Of a DNA stretch of 64,000 bases, positions 54,523 through 62,591 are shown in pieces (the stretch's first letter is position 1; every line of letters begins with the position of its first letter). The notes under the pieces were generated by a model, which saw only the letters and a list, made by a program, of their open reading frames with translations, searched no databases and was not told where the DNA came from. The position numbers and the translations under genes were made by a program. This DNA comes from an uncultured Lachnospiraceae bacterium (lineage in GTDB: Bacteria; Bacillota; Clostridia; Lachnospirales; Lachnospiraceae), in the NCBI GenBank assembly GCA_947626435.1, contig CANQSB010000006.1, positions 1 through 64,000 on the forward strand, in the 5' to 3' direction.

Positions 54523-54993
54523 ATGTGTACGACATTACAGCCTGAAAAAACAGAGATGCTATCGGATAAACCGGAGCGCAAAACTACAGATGAGCTAACT
54601 CATGAGATATACACTGCTACGGATATTGAGGATTATCTGTCCCAAAATAAGAGCAGTTTTCTGTCCGAAACTCTGCCAGAGCACCTTAAAGCGCTGCTTT
54701 TGCGGAAAAATCTCACCAGAGCTGAGGTCGCGCGCAGGTCGCAGCTTGAAAAGGCTTATGTATACCAGATATTTTCAGGCGAGCGTATGCCATCGCGTGA
54801 CAAGCTGATTACGCTGGCTTTCGGGCTGGGGCTGACCGCTGATGAAACGCAGACTATGCTGAAGATCTCGGGCTATAAGGAGCTGTACGCCCGAAGCAGG
54901 CGCGACTCGGTCATACTTTTTGCCCTGCGTCAGAATAATACGCTGTTTGAAACAAATGATATGCTGTATAAGCATGGGCTGGGGCTGCTGTGA
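54523..54993 (+). CDS. XRE-type helix-turn-helix protein, divergent from the kinase
   Basis: About 156 residues. An N-terminal Thr/Ser-rich region (TTLQPEKTEMLSDKPERKTTDEL) leads to TDIEDYLSQNKSSF. The HTH is in residues about 65-115: LKALLLRKNLTRAEVARRSQLEKAY, VYQIFSGERMPSRDKLITLAF. The tail is ARSRRDSVILFALRQ. Similar HTH proteins are often adjacent to Ser/Thr kinases in Firmicutes. I infer that the kinase may phosphorylate it. The ATG at 54523 has GGAGG 4 nt upstream. Confidence 0.8.
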   Translation: MCTTLQPEKTEMLSDKPERKTTDELTHEIYTATDIEDYLSQNKSSFLSETLPEHLKALLLRKNLTRAEVARRSQLEKAYVYQIFSGERMPSRDKLITLAFGLGLTADETQTMLKISGYKELYARSRRDSVILFALRQNNTLFETNDMLYKHGLGLL

Positions 54994-55062
54994 GAAAGTG
55001 TTTTGGCTTATTCAGCAAAATTTAATGGTTGTGCTGTGGAAACTTGCGATGCCCACAGCCGG

Positions 55063-55091
55063 TGGGGTTCATGCGTGAACCCCATTTTTTT
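55063..55091 (+). terminator. Intrinsic terminator of the HTH gene
   Basis: TGGGGTTCA pairs with TGAACCCCA around TGCG, followed by seven T. Confidence 0.9.
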
Positions 55092-55195
55092 ATCCATAAT
55101 CTCTGAAAGAAGGTATACGCTTGGCAAAAACATTTATGACTTAGAACCAGACGGCAGATTATAAGATAGCAAAAATAGACAAGAGCCGCTACCAC

Positions 55196-57016
55196 TTACA
55201 TCTGCAGCTCCTTCAACTCATAAAACCGCCCTTTCTTTGCCATAAGCTCGTCATATGTGCCAAGCTCCTCCAAGCCGCCTTGACCTATTACGGCTATCCT
55301 GTCCGCGTCCTTTATGGTGGAGAGCCTGTGCGCCACTATGAGCGTGGTCCTGTCCTTGACGAGATTGTTTACGGCAGTCTGTATCTGCTTTTCGGAAATG
55401 CTGTCAAGCGCGGAGGTTGCTTCGTCGAGAATCAGTATCTTGGGATTGCGCACAAATGCCCTCGCGATTGAGATTCGCTGACGCTGTCCGCCGCTTAAAT
55501 TGCTGCCATGTTCAGTTATATGCGAGTTCAATCCGTCGGGGAGGGTGTCGATAAACTCCTTTAAATTCGCCGCTTCAATCACGCGCTCCAAAAACTCATC
55601 TGATATGTCCTCGCTGCCGTATGTAATATTGTCGCGTATCGTGCCTGTAAAAAGGATTGATGTCTGCGGCACTACCGCCAGATGACGCCTGAAGCTTTTC
55701 AGATTTATATCCTTCATATCCTGCCCATCTATCAATATCCTGCCGCTGTCCGCGAGTATAAATCCAATCACGAGGTTTAAAAGCGTGGTCTTTCCCGCGC
55801 CTGAGCCGCCTACGAAGGCTATTGTTTCGCCTGCCTTTATGTCGAGATTAAAATTTTTGAGTACCGGCTCGTCGCTGTCGGGATATTTAAAGGAGACATT
55901 TTCAAAGGTAATGTTTCCGTTTACGTTTTTGATGTCGGGTTTTTCGTCATTTTCCTCTATGTCATAGCAGAGCAGGATGTCGCCTACTGAATTTACTGAT
56001 TCTAAGCCTTTCGAAATCGTGGGCAACAGTGTTATGACGCTTGACACTTGCGACACTATGCTTGAAAAGTATGTCTGGTACATCACTACTTCTCCGACGC
56101 TTATTTTGCCCTTGGCGGCAAGATACCCTGTAAAGCCGAGGCACAATACCTGGAATACCTGAAACGCTACCCAGCTTATTGATGAGAAATATGACTGGAT
56201 TATGTCGAGCTTTAGTCCGCTTTTTGCTACATTATCGAGCTGGTACTGCATGCGTGTGGTTTCTGTGGTTTCAAGAGCGTGGGCGCGGGTGACGGGGATT
56301 AGCTCTACCATTTCCATTACGCGCGCTGAGGTTTCTTCCATATCTTTTCGGAACTGGCGGTTGTGGGCTTTTATTTTGTCTTTAAATACTGCCATGATTA
56401 TGACGGCTACCGGTATTGTGATTACGAAAAAAAAGAAGACTGTGAGGCTTTTGCTGACTACTATTCCGAGCGCTACGACGATGTTCAGTACTATGCTTAG
56501 GACTGATATGAACACTTGTCTTGAGAGGGTTTCTATCTGTTCTACGTCGCGCATTATTTTTGACTGCAGGCGGCCTGACTGGATTGAATTATGGTAGGAT
56601 ATTGATAGTTGCTGGAGTTTGCGTACAAGTGCTCCGCGGAGTTTACATTCCATGTTGCGGATGGTTTTTGAGTAGAGGTATACGTGGACGTAGTTTGAAA
56701 ATACGTTTTGTATAATCATTATGCTCATAAATACTACGTTTATGATTATGGCGATGGCGAAGTTATCGTCGGGGGTGGTCGCTATGTTAATGATGTTTGA
56801 TGTTACGAGCGGCAGTATCCATACGGGCGAATGTTTTACAAAAAAGAACAGGAGTGAAAAGAACAGTGACACATAATGTCCGTCATACAGTCCGACGAGT
56901 GTTTTTATGCTGCTGTTTTTGTTCTTTTTGAAATTGTCGATAAATTCCTGTTCTTCTTTTTCCCAGTCGCGTTTTTCGTCGAGTTTGAAATTAAAGCTTT
57001 CTTTTTTGGTTTTCAT
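55196..57016 (-). CDS. ABC exporter, fused permease and ATPase (MsbA/LmrA-like)
   Basis: 606 residues. Six helices in the N-terminal 330 residues (the first stretch is preceded by a very charged, cytoplasmic 60-residue head). The ATPase part has FVGGSGAGKTTLLNLVIGF (Walker A), [16 protein letters not shown] (signature) and ILILDEATSALD (Walker B), with VAHRLST (H-loop). As a homodimer it would export lipids, drugs or peptides. It stands alone; the next gene upstream is glpK, beyond two palindromes. Confidence 0.92.
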   Translation of the reverse strand: MKTKKESFNFKLDEKRDWEKEEQEFIDNFKKNKNSSIKTLVGLYDGHYVSLFFSLLFFFVKHSPVWILPLVTSNIINIATTPDDNFAIAIIINVVFMSIMIIQNVFSNYVHVYLYSKTIRNMECKLRGALVRKLQQLSISYHNSIQSGRLQSKIMRDVEQIETLSRQVFISVLSIVLNIVVALGIVVSKSLTVFFFFVITIPVAVIIMAVFKDKIKAHNRQFRKDMEETSARVMEMVELIPVTRAHALETTETTRMQYQLDNVAKSGLKLDIIQSYFSSISWVAFQVFQVLCLGFTGYLAAKGKISVGEVVMYQTYFSSIVSQVSSVITLLPTISKGLESVNSVGDILLCYDIEENDEKPDIKNVNGNITFENVSFKYPDSDEPVLKNFNLDIKAGETIAFVGGSGAGKTTLLNLVIGFILADSGRILIDGQDMKDINLKSFRRHLAVVPQTSILFTGTIRDNITYGSEDISDEFLERVIEAANLKEFIDTLPDGLNSHITEHGSNLSGGQRQRISIARAFVRNPKILILDEATSALDSISEKQIQTAVNNLVKDRTTLIVAHRLSTIKDADRIAVIGQGGLEELGTYDELMAKKGRFYELKELQM

Positions 57017-57080
57017 GGTGGTTTTCTCCTGTTATGTGTGATTAGTTTTTAGGTTATGTATGGGTATTTTCCAACCGTCC

Positions 57081-57160
57081 GAATTTAGACAAAATATATA
57101 AAACCGCGACTTGGTGCGCGATGCGAAGCGTCGCTTGTTTTATATATTTTGTCTAAATTC
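57081..57160. repeat. Large palindrome 1 (24-bp perfect arms)
   Basis: GAATTTAGACAAAATATATA (continuing to 57104) pairs perfectly with its inverse at 57137-57160. Inside, GCGAC (57106-57110) pairs with GTCGC (57130-57134), leaving a loop of about 19 nt. The sequence after the right arm, TATGTTATCT, resembles that after palindrome 2. Confidence 0.85.
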
Positions 57161-57227
57161 TATGTTATCTCGTTGACTTTTGCAATGCCTAATGTGTTTT
57201 ATTTTTGGAAGGTGTTCTAAGCCGTTC

Positions 57228-57305
57228 GAATTTGGGTGAAATATACAAAAACGCGGTGCGGTGCTGCGCAAGGCACCGCTTATTTTGTATATTTCACCCA
57301 AATTC
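57228..57305. repeat. Large palindrome 2 (23-bp perfect arms)
   Basis: GAATTTGGGTGAAATATACA (to 57250) pairs perfectly with 57283-57305, with an inner 7-bp stem GCGGTGC (57253-57259) / GCACCGC (57273-57279). The arms differ from palindrome 1 at several positions, and each change is matched on the other arm. Confidence 0.85.
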
Positions 57306-57333
57306 TATGTTGTTGAATGAGGTTTTGTAATTA

Positions 57334-58842
57334 TTAGTTATCCTGCCATGAGAGGGCGCATTTTACGGCTTTTTCCCAGCCTTTTAGGCATTCTGTGCGT
57401 TTTTGTTGGTTCATTGTTGGCTTAAATTTTTGGGAGAGTTGCCAGTTGTCGTGGATTTCGGTTTTGTCTTGCCAGTAGTTTACGGCTAGTCCTGCGAGGT
57501 ATGCTGCGCCTAGGGCTGTGGTTTCTATGCAGCTTGGTCTTATGACTTCGCTGTTTAAAATGTCTGATTGGAACTGCATGAGGAAGTCGTTTGCGCTGGC
57601 ACCGCCGTCGACGCGGAGTTGGCGGATTGTGACACCTGTGTCATTTTGCATTGCGTCTAGTACGCTGTAGGTCTGGTATGCGAGTGACTCTAAGGTTGCC
57701 CTTATGAAGTGTTCTTTGCTGCAGCCGCGTGTTATTCCTACTATCATGCCTCTGCTATACTGGTTCCAGAATGGGGCGCCGAGTCCTGTGAAGGCGGGGA
57801 CTACGTAGACGCCGTTTGTGTCGGGGACGCTTTGGGCGTATTCTTGTGACTGGGCGGCTGTGCGTATCATGCGCATTTCGTCGCGCAGCCATTGTATTGC
57901 CGCGCCTGCCACGAATACGCTGCCTTCGAGGGCGTATTCGGGGGTGTCGCTGTCGCTTGCGGCTATTGTGGTGAGCAGACCATGCTTTGAGGCGACTGCC
58001 CGGTTTCCTGTGTGCATTAGCATGAAGCAGCCTGTACCGTAGGTGTTTTTGACGTCTCCTTCGTTAAAGCAGCATTGTCCGAAAAGCGCTGCCTGCTGGT
58101 CGCCTGCCGCGCCTGATATGGTGATTTCGCCGCCTAGGATTTCTGCGTCTGTTTTGCCGTAGATGCAGCTTGACGGCTTTACCTCGGCAAGCATGGTGCG
58201 CGGTATGTTAAATTTTTTAAGCAGTTCATTGTCCCAGCGTCTTTCGTGGATATTGAAAAGCATGGTACGCGATGCGTTTGTGTAGTCGGTTACAAATATG
58301 CGTCCGCCTGTGAGCTTCCATATAAGCCATGTGTCTACTGTGCCGAATAGGAGGCTGCCGCTCTCGGCGCGCGCTCTTGCGCCGTCAACATTGTCAAGTA
58401 TCCATGCTATTTTTGTCGCGCTGAAATATGCGTCTGGGATTAAGCCTGTCTTTTCGCGGATTATTTTGTCGTAACCCTCCGCCTTTAGGCTTTCTATCAT
58501 ATCCGCCGTCCTGTGGCATTGCCAGCAGATGGCGTTGTAGACCGGTTCGCCCGTGTTTTTGTCCCACACGATTGCGGTTTCGCGCTGGTTTGTGATGCCG
58601 AGCGCCGCTATCGACGACGCGCCGGCGCCGATCTTTGCCATTGCCTCAGCCGCCACTGCAAGCTGGCTTGACCATATTTCCATGGGATTGTGCTCTACCC
58701 AGCCTGTCTTTGGGTATATCTGCGTAAATTCCTTCTGCGCCATGCTTACGATATTGCCCGCCTTGTCAAATATGATACAGCGTGAGCTTGTCGTGCCTTG
58801 GTCAAGCGCCATGATGTATTTTTTAGTTTCGAGTTTTTTCAT
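57334..58842 (-). CDS. glpK: Glycerol kinase
   Basis: About 502 residues. [18 protein letters not shown] (ATP site), [29 protein letters not shown] and [13 protein letters not shown] are FGGY-kinase signatures. It phosphorylates glycerol to sn-glycerol-3-phosphate in the cytoplasm. No glpF or glpD is adjacent. The start at 58842 has an AAAGGAAAAAGG upstream; the frame continues 11 codons further without a site. It probably has its own promoter. Confidence 0.96.
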   Translation of the reverse strand: MKKLETKKYIMALDQGTTSSRCIIFDKAGNIVSMAQKEFTQIYPKTGWVEHNPMEIWSSQLAVAAEAMAKIGAGASSIAALGITNQRETAIVWDKNTGEPVYNAICWQCHRTADMIESLKAEGYDKIIREKTGLIPDAYFSATKIAWILDNVDGARARAESGSLLFGTVDTWLIWKLTGGRIFVTDYTNASRTMLFNIHERRWDNELLKKFNIPRTMLAEVKPSSCIYGKTDAEILGGEITISGAAGDQQAALFGQCCFNEGDVKNTYGTGCFMLMHTGNRAVASKHGLLTTIAASDSDTPEYALEGSVFVAGAAIQWLRDEMRMIRTAAQSQEYAQSVPDTNGVYVVPAFTGLGAPFWNQYSRGMIVGITRGCSKEHFIRATLESLAYQTYSVLDAMQNDTGVTIRQLRVDGGASANDFLMQFQSDILNSEVIRPSCIETTALGAAYLAGLAVNYWQDKTEIHDNWQLSQKFKPTMNQQKRTECLKGWEKAVKCALSWQDN

Positions 58843-59028
58843 AACCTTTTTCCTTTCTGCAATCCGCGGATACAATCATGTCTTCATTAATTTAATATAT
58901 CATTATCACCCTGCGATTGCAAGGAAGCAAACACATATAAAATCCCTGCCATATATTTAAAACATACTGCCGACGACGCTGCGGATTATCATTTCAAATA
59001 TATAACAGGGACTTTCAAAAGCTTTATT

Positions 59029-60562
59029 TTATTTTCTCAATTTAAACTGCGCTACCATATCCATCAAAGACTGTGCACATTCCCCAAGGTTTGTCGAGAT
59101 TGCGGAATTTTCCTCGGCGCTTGCCGCGTTGTTCTCCACCATCTCGCCAATCGCGCGGATGCTTTTCAGGATGTCTTCCGCCGAATCCCTCTGCGCGTCC
59201 ACAAAGCTTACAATCTCATCAACCATTTTCGTGTTGTCCGCAGAATACCCTGCGCTTTCCGATATGGTCTTGTTTGTTTTCTCCACGAGCTCTTTGCCGC
59301 GCTCCACTGAGGTAAGGGATTTGGCAATTATGGCGCTAATCTTGGAGCTTGATTCCGAGCTGCTCGCCGATAAGCCGGATATCTCTTCAGCCACCACCGC
59401 AAAGCCTTTGCCCGCCTCGCCGGCTCTCGCCGCCTCAATCGAAGCGTTTAACGCAAGCAGGTTGGTCTTGCCCGCGATAGTGGCGCAAGCCTTCCATTGT
59501 ATCATTCAAAGCGACAGACAGCGCATTTATTTCCCGGGACTGCTCATCTACCGGAAAGCTGTAGTCCAATTGTCCCTCCGATATCCTGCCCACATTTGCC
59601 GCCAGCTCCTCAAGCGGCGCAAACATCGGACCGATTCTGTTTGTAAGCTGATGCCTGACGACTCTCCCCAGCACAAGGCACAGCACCACAGCCAGTATGA
59701 CAGTAATGACAAACACTGCAAACACGCCTGAAAGAGTTATGACAGCCACGACGTTCCAACCCGTCGCGGCGGCAGGATTGCTGACGGCGAATTTTAACCC
59801 TCCCGTATAATCCCAAATCAGCTTGGTTGACAGAGGTTTTTGGCACACCTTTTCATATTTGCCACCCAGCGCTTCCGCTACAGTCATGCTTTTCTCCACA
59901 CTTAACGCAAGCTCCTCGTCGGGATGTGTCAGAATCGTGCCTTCCTCAGTCGTCAAAAAGACATAATTGCCTCCGTCGTAAGACCCTTCTATCAAAGTCA
60001 CCAAATCATCCATATACATATCCAGACCGGCGACGCCAACAACATCGCCATCGCGTACTATCGCCTTGGACAGCGTAATGCAGATGTTTCCCGTCTGTTC
60101 ATCCACATACGGCTCAGTCACAAACACGTCATCTATGCCTGACGCTCCGGAATACCACGCTCTGTCCGTCACGATGAAATCGTCTTCCGGCAGCCATCCG
60201 CCTGACATATATGTCATAATTCCATCCTTGTAAACGACATCATCCTGCTCCACACAGACGTATACCGCCGACACGTCATCATACAGCCCCGCCATCATAT
60301 CCACATATGTATAGTATTCATCTTCGCTCGCCCCGACAGGCACTCCCAGCGCGACCGCGTCAATAAACGCTATCTTCTGCGACATTTTACTGTCAATCTG
60401 CGAGCTGTACAGTTGTACCCGCTCACTGTTATTTTGAACTGTGTAAAAAAGAATGAGCCCCAATGCAATCAGTCCCGCAAGCGCACAAAGCCCTGTGATT
60501 ATATTGCGTACCGACCTGTTGGCTCCCCGGTTGACGTTGGAACTTAATTTTTGTAACTGCAT
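59029..60562 (-). pseudogene. Methyl-accepting chemotaxis protein, broken by deletion and frameshift
   Basis: The first part (60562 to about 59490) encodes a cytoplasmic start, a first helix (GLCALAGLIALGLILFY), a dCache-like ligand domain (FVTEPYVDEQTGNICITLSKA, VGVAGLDMYMDDL), a second helix and a HAMP domain. It goes out of frame just after LNDTMEGL. The following frame carries the MCP hairpin tip ([20 protein letters not shown]) and the second signalling helix to 59029. The HAMP runs directly into the tip, so about 100 residues of the first signalling helix are missing as well. Start with GGAGGG at 60562. Confidence 0.78.
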
Positions 60563-60748
60563 TTCCTTACCCTCCATGATGCTTCAGCGATACCGTACGG
60601 CAAACGCTTTTAATATATTGACAAATGCTCTGCCATCTCTATTATACCTTTAACTAGTATAATAAATTTATTTCTGTTTTCAATAAACTCTTGCTTGTTC
60701 ACTTGTTTTATGTGTTAAATCACTTATATTTGTAATTTTTCAAAATTT

Positions 60749-60782
60749 TTCAACACTTTTTGTCCCTAATCCGTTTTATAAT
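60749..60782 (+). promoter_or_regulatory. Candidate ECF-type (autoregulatory) promoter of the sigma gene
   Basis: TTCAAC (60749-60754), 17 nt, CGTTTTA (60772-60778). This resembles the TGCAAC-N17-CGTCTA layout of Bacillus-type ECF sigma factors. A TATAAT at 60777-60782 overlaps it, but no good -35 is spaced for that box. Confidence 0.45.
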
Positions 60783-60810
60783 TGAAGGGCACAGAAAGGA
60801 GGCATGAGTA

Positions 60811-61269
60811 ATGATAGAGGAGCTTTATGCAAAGTACCATACGGAGCTGGTAAAGTGGTGCCTGGGAATGACGCAAAACCAACGGACTGCGGAAGATATA
60901 ACGCATGAGGCGTTTCTCCGCGCGATACAAAACGAAATGCTGCTTGCCTCGCTTAACGACAAGCAGCAGCGGGCATGGCTTTACCGCACTGCAAAAAACG
61001 CGTACATCGACCGCGTGCGCCACGCCTCGCACGAAGCAGCCGTCAATGAGCTGCCCGAAACGCAGCGTTTCTGCGAGGAGTTCAACGCCCTTGAATGGAA
61101 GGAGCTGCTTGCCTCGCTGCCTGATATGGAAGGCGTCATATTTTCAATGCGCTATCTCGACGGGCTAAGCTCCAACCGGATAGGCGAAATTCTCTCGCTT
61201 CCCGCCGGCACTGTGCGCTTTAAGCTTTCCATGGCGCGGAAGCATTTGAGGGAAGCCCTTAAAAAATAA
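60811..61269 (+). CDS. RNA polymerase ECF-type sigma factor
   Basis: 152 residues. Region 2 (LYAKYHTELVKWCLGMTQNQRTAEDITHEAF, then AWLYRTAKNAYIDRVR) and region 4 (LPDMEGVIFSMRYLDGLSSNRIGEILSLPAGTVRFKLSMARKHL) are clear and no other region is present, as in ECF sigma factors. It would direct RNA polymerase to a small stress regulon. AGGAGG lies 8 nt before the ATG. The next gene, 28 bp downstream, would normally be the anti-sigma factor, but that protein shows no membrane helix or zinc anti-sigma motif. Confidence 0.9.
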   Translation: MIEELYAKYHTELVKWCLGMTQNQRTAEDITHEAFLRAIQNEMLLASLNDKQQRAWLYRTAKNAYIDRVRHASHEAAVNELPETQRFCEEFNALEWKELLASLPDMEGVIFSMRYLDGLSSNRIGEILSLPAGTVRFKLSMARKHLREALKK

Positions 61270-61297
61270 TATTTTTCATCGAAATGGAGGAATTTTT

Positions 61298-62524
61298 ATG
61301 TTTGAGAAAACGAACCTGCTGATTAACTGTGACATTTGCGACACGCGCAAAATAAAGGAGGATGATTACAGCCATTACAAGGGAATAATGCTAAACACCG
61401 ATACCATTATCGTCAGTGAGAAAAGCAAAAGCATTTTCAACCGCCTTCCCATTGAGGCAAATTATGACAACGAGATCGCGCTCCCCGACGACGCTGGCAC
61501 GCCTAACTTAAAGACCGTCAACGGACCGTACAAAATAACAGGACAGACAGTACAGCCGGACACTGATGAAAATACCATATTAGTCGTCAATGGACCTTTG
61601 ACAATCGAGCCCGGCACAGAGACAGTTTTGAAAAAATACCTTCGGATAGTAGCCAACGGTCCTGTCAAATATCCTCAAAGCCTTGAAAGCTGCCTTGACA
61701 AAATGGCGATAAACGGACCTGTATCCACCTATCCCGACGGCTATGTGCTTTTAGGCGATAATTTTATCATCGACAAATATTTCATTCTCAGAGCTAGGGA
61801 AAACGGCAGATATTATGTAGACAACACCGTTATCATACCGGACATGTCCGTTGATACCGCCGCGCTTGCCGGCAAAATCCGCTTCGCGGCAAAAAAAGCG
61901 GTTCTTCCCGAAAAGGCTGTCAGCGACGCTTCAAAAATATTTGATGAAAGTACGACTTTTGTCGTAATCCCTGAAGGAATGAAGCTGATATGCGACGACA
62001 GCGTCCTAAATCAAAAGCTTATCACCGTAAATGGCGGCAATCTGTTTATATACGGCGACCTTGAGGTTGACAAGGATGCCGATATGGAAGCCCTGCTGCC
62101 GCAGATACAAAAGCTGATTGTCAAAGGGACTGTTTCGCTAAGGGCTAATCAGGAGGAAGCCTTCTGCAAACTCAACGCGGAATTTGACAAGCTTGAAATA
62201 ATCAGGGACTGCCGCCGTTTCAGCAACGCCGTAAGGGTGTACCTTGACAAGACGATTTTTGACAATTCGCCAAACGGCATTGAAGTATGCAACTCGGCCG
62301 ACGTCGTAATCGCGGAAGACGTCACCCCTGAAATGATACTTGATAAGCTGTCCGTCTCCAACTGCGCGAGGGTCAAATGCGGCAGCGACCAAGAAAGCTC
62401 TGTCGCCGCAGTCGCCACAAATGTCGCGAACATAGGCAGTTCGGCGGATAATGGCGGCATGATGGGAGCTTTAAAGGATTTTGCGCATACAAAGGTTATA
62501 AACGCTGACAGTTATATAATGTAA
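61298..62524 (+). CDS. Unrecognised NGP-repeat, probably beta-solenoid protein paired with the ECF sigma factor
   Basis: 408 residues, no signal peptide and no membrane helix. The N-terminus has a CDICD (C-x2-C) motif. From about residue 80 the motif NGP recurs (VNGPYKIT, VNGPLTIEPG, ANGPVKYP, INGPVSTYP), later VNGGNLFIYGDLEV, with short beta strands between, suggesting a beta-helix or solenoid as in bactofilin-like proteins. A Gly/Ser/Ala-rich tail ends it. GGAGG precedes the ATG. It is 28 bp after the sigma gene, so cotranscribed; it may sense a stress or scaffold the response. I know no described function. Confidence 0.7.
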   Translation: MFEKTNLLINCDICDTRKIKEDDYSHYKGIMLNTDTIIVSEKSKSIFNRLPIEANYDNEIALPDDAGTPNLKTVNGPYKITGQTVQPDTDENTILVVNGPLTIEPGTETVLKKYLRIVANGPVKYPQSLESCLDKMAINGPVSTYPDGYVLLGDNFIIDKYFILRARENGRYYVDNTVIIPDMSVDTAALAGKIRFAAKKAVLPEKAVSDASKIFDESTTFVVIPEGMKLICDDSVLNQKLITVNGGNLFIYGDLEVDKDADMEALLPQIQKLIVKGTVSLRANQEEAFCKLNAEFDKLEIIRDCRRFSNAVRVYLDKTIFDNSPNGIEVCNSADVVIAEDVTPEMILDKLSVSNCARVKCGSDQESSVAAVATNVANIGSSADNGGMMGALKDFAHTKVINADSYIM

Positions 62525-62546
62525 AATAATATAAGGCTTATGCAAA

Positions 62547-62578
62547 CGGGGGCTGTCCACTATTGTGAACTGCCCCCG
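62547..62578. terminator. Convergent hairpin terminator
   Basis: CGGGGGC and GCCCCCG pair, extended by GTCCAC/GTGAAC with wobble. It lies between the NGP-repeat gene and the convergent AAA/PD-(D/E)XK gene. Confidence 0.65.
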
Positions 62579-62591
62579 CTCTTGTGAATTT

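Noticed and set aside
57081..57305. Ordinary terminators of the exporter and glpK genes
   Set aside because: Arms are far longer than terminator stems, there is no T-run at the exit, and two related copies are placed in tandem.
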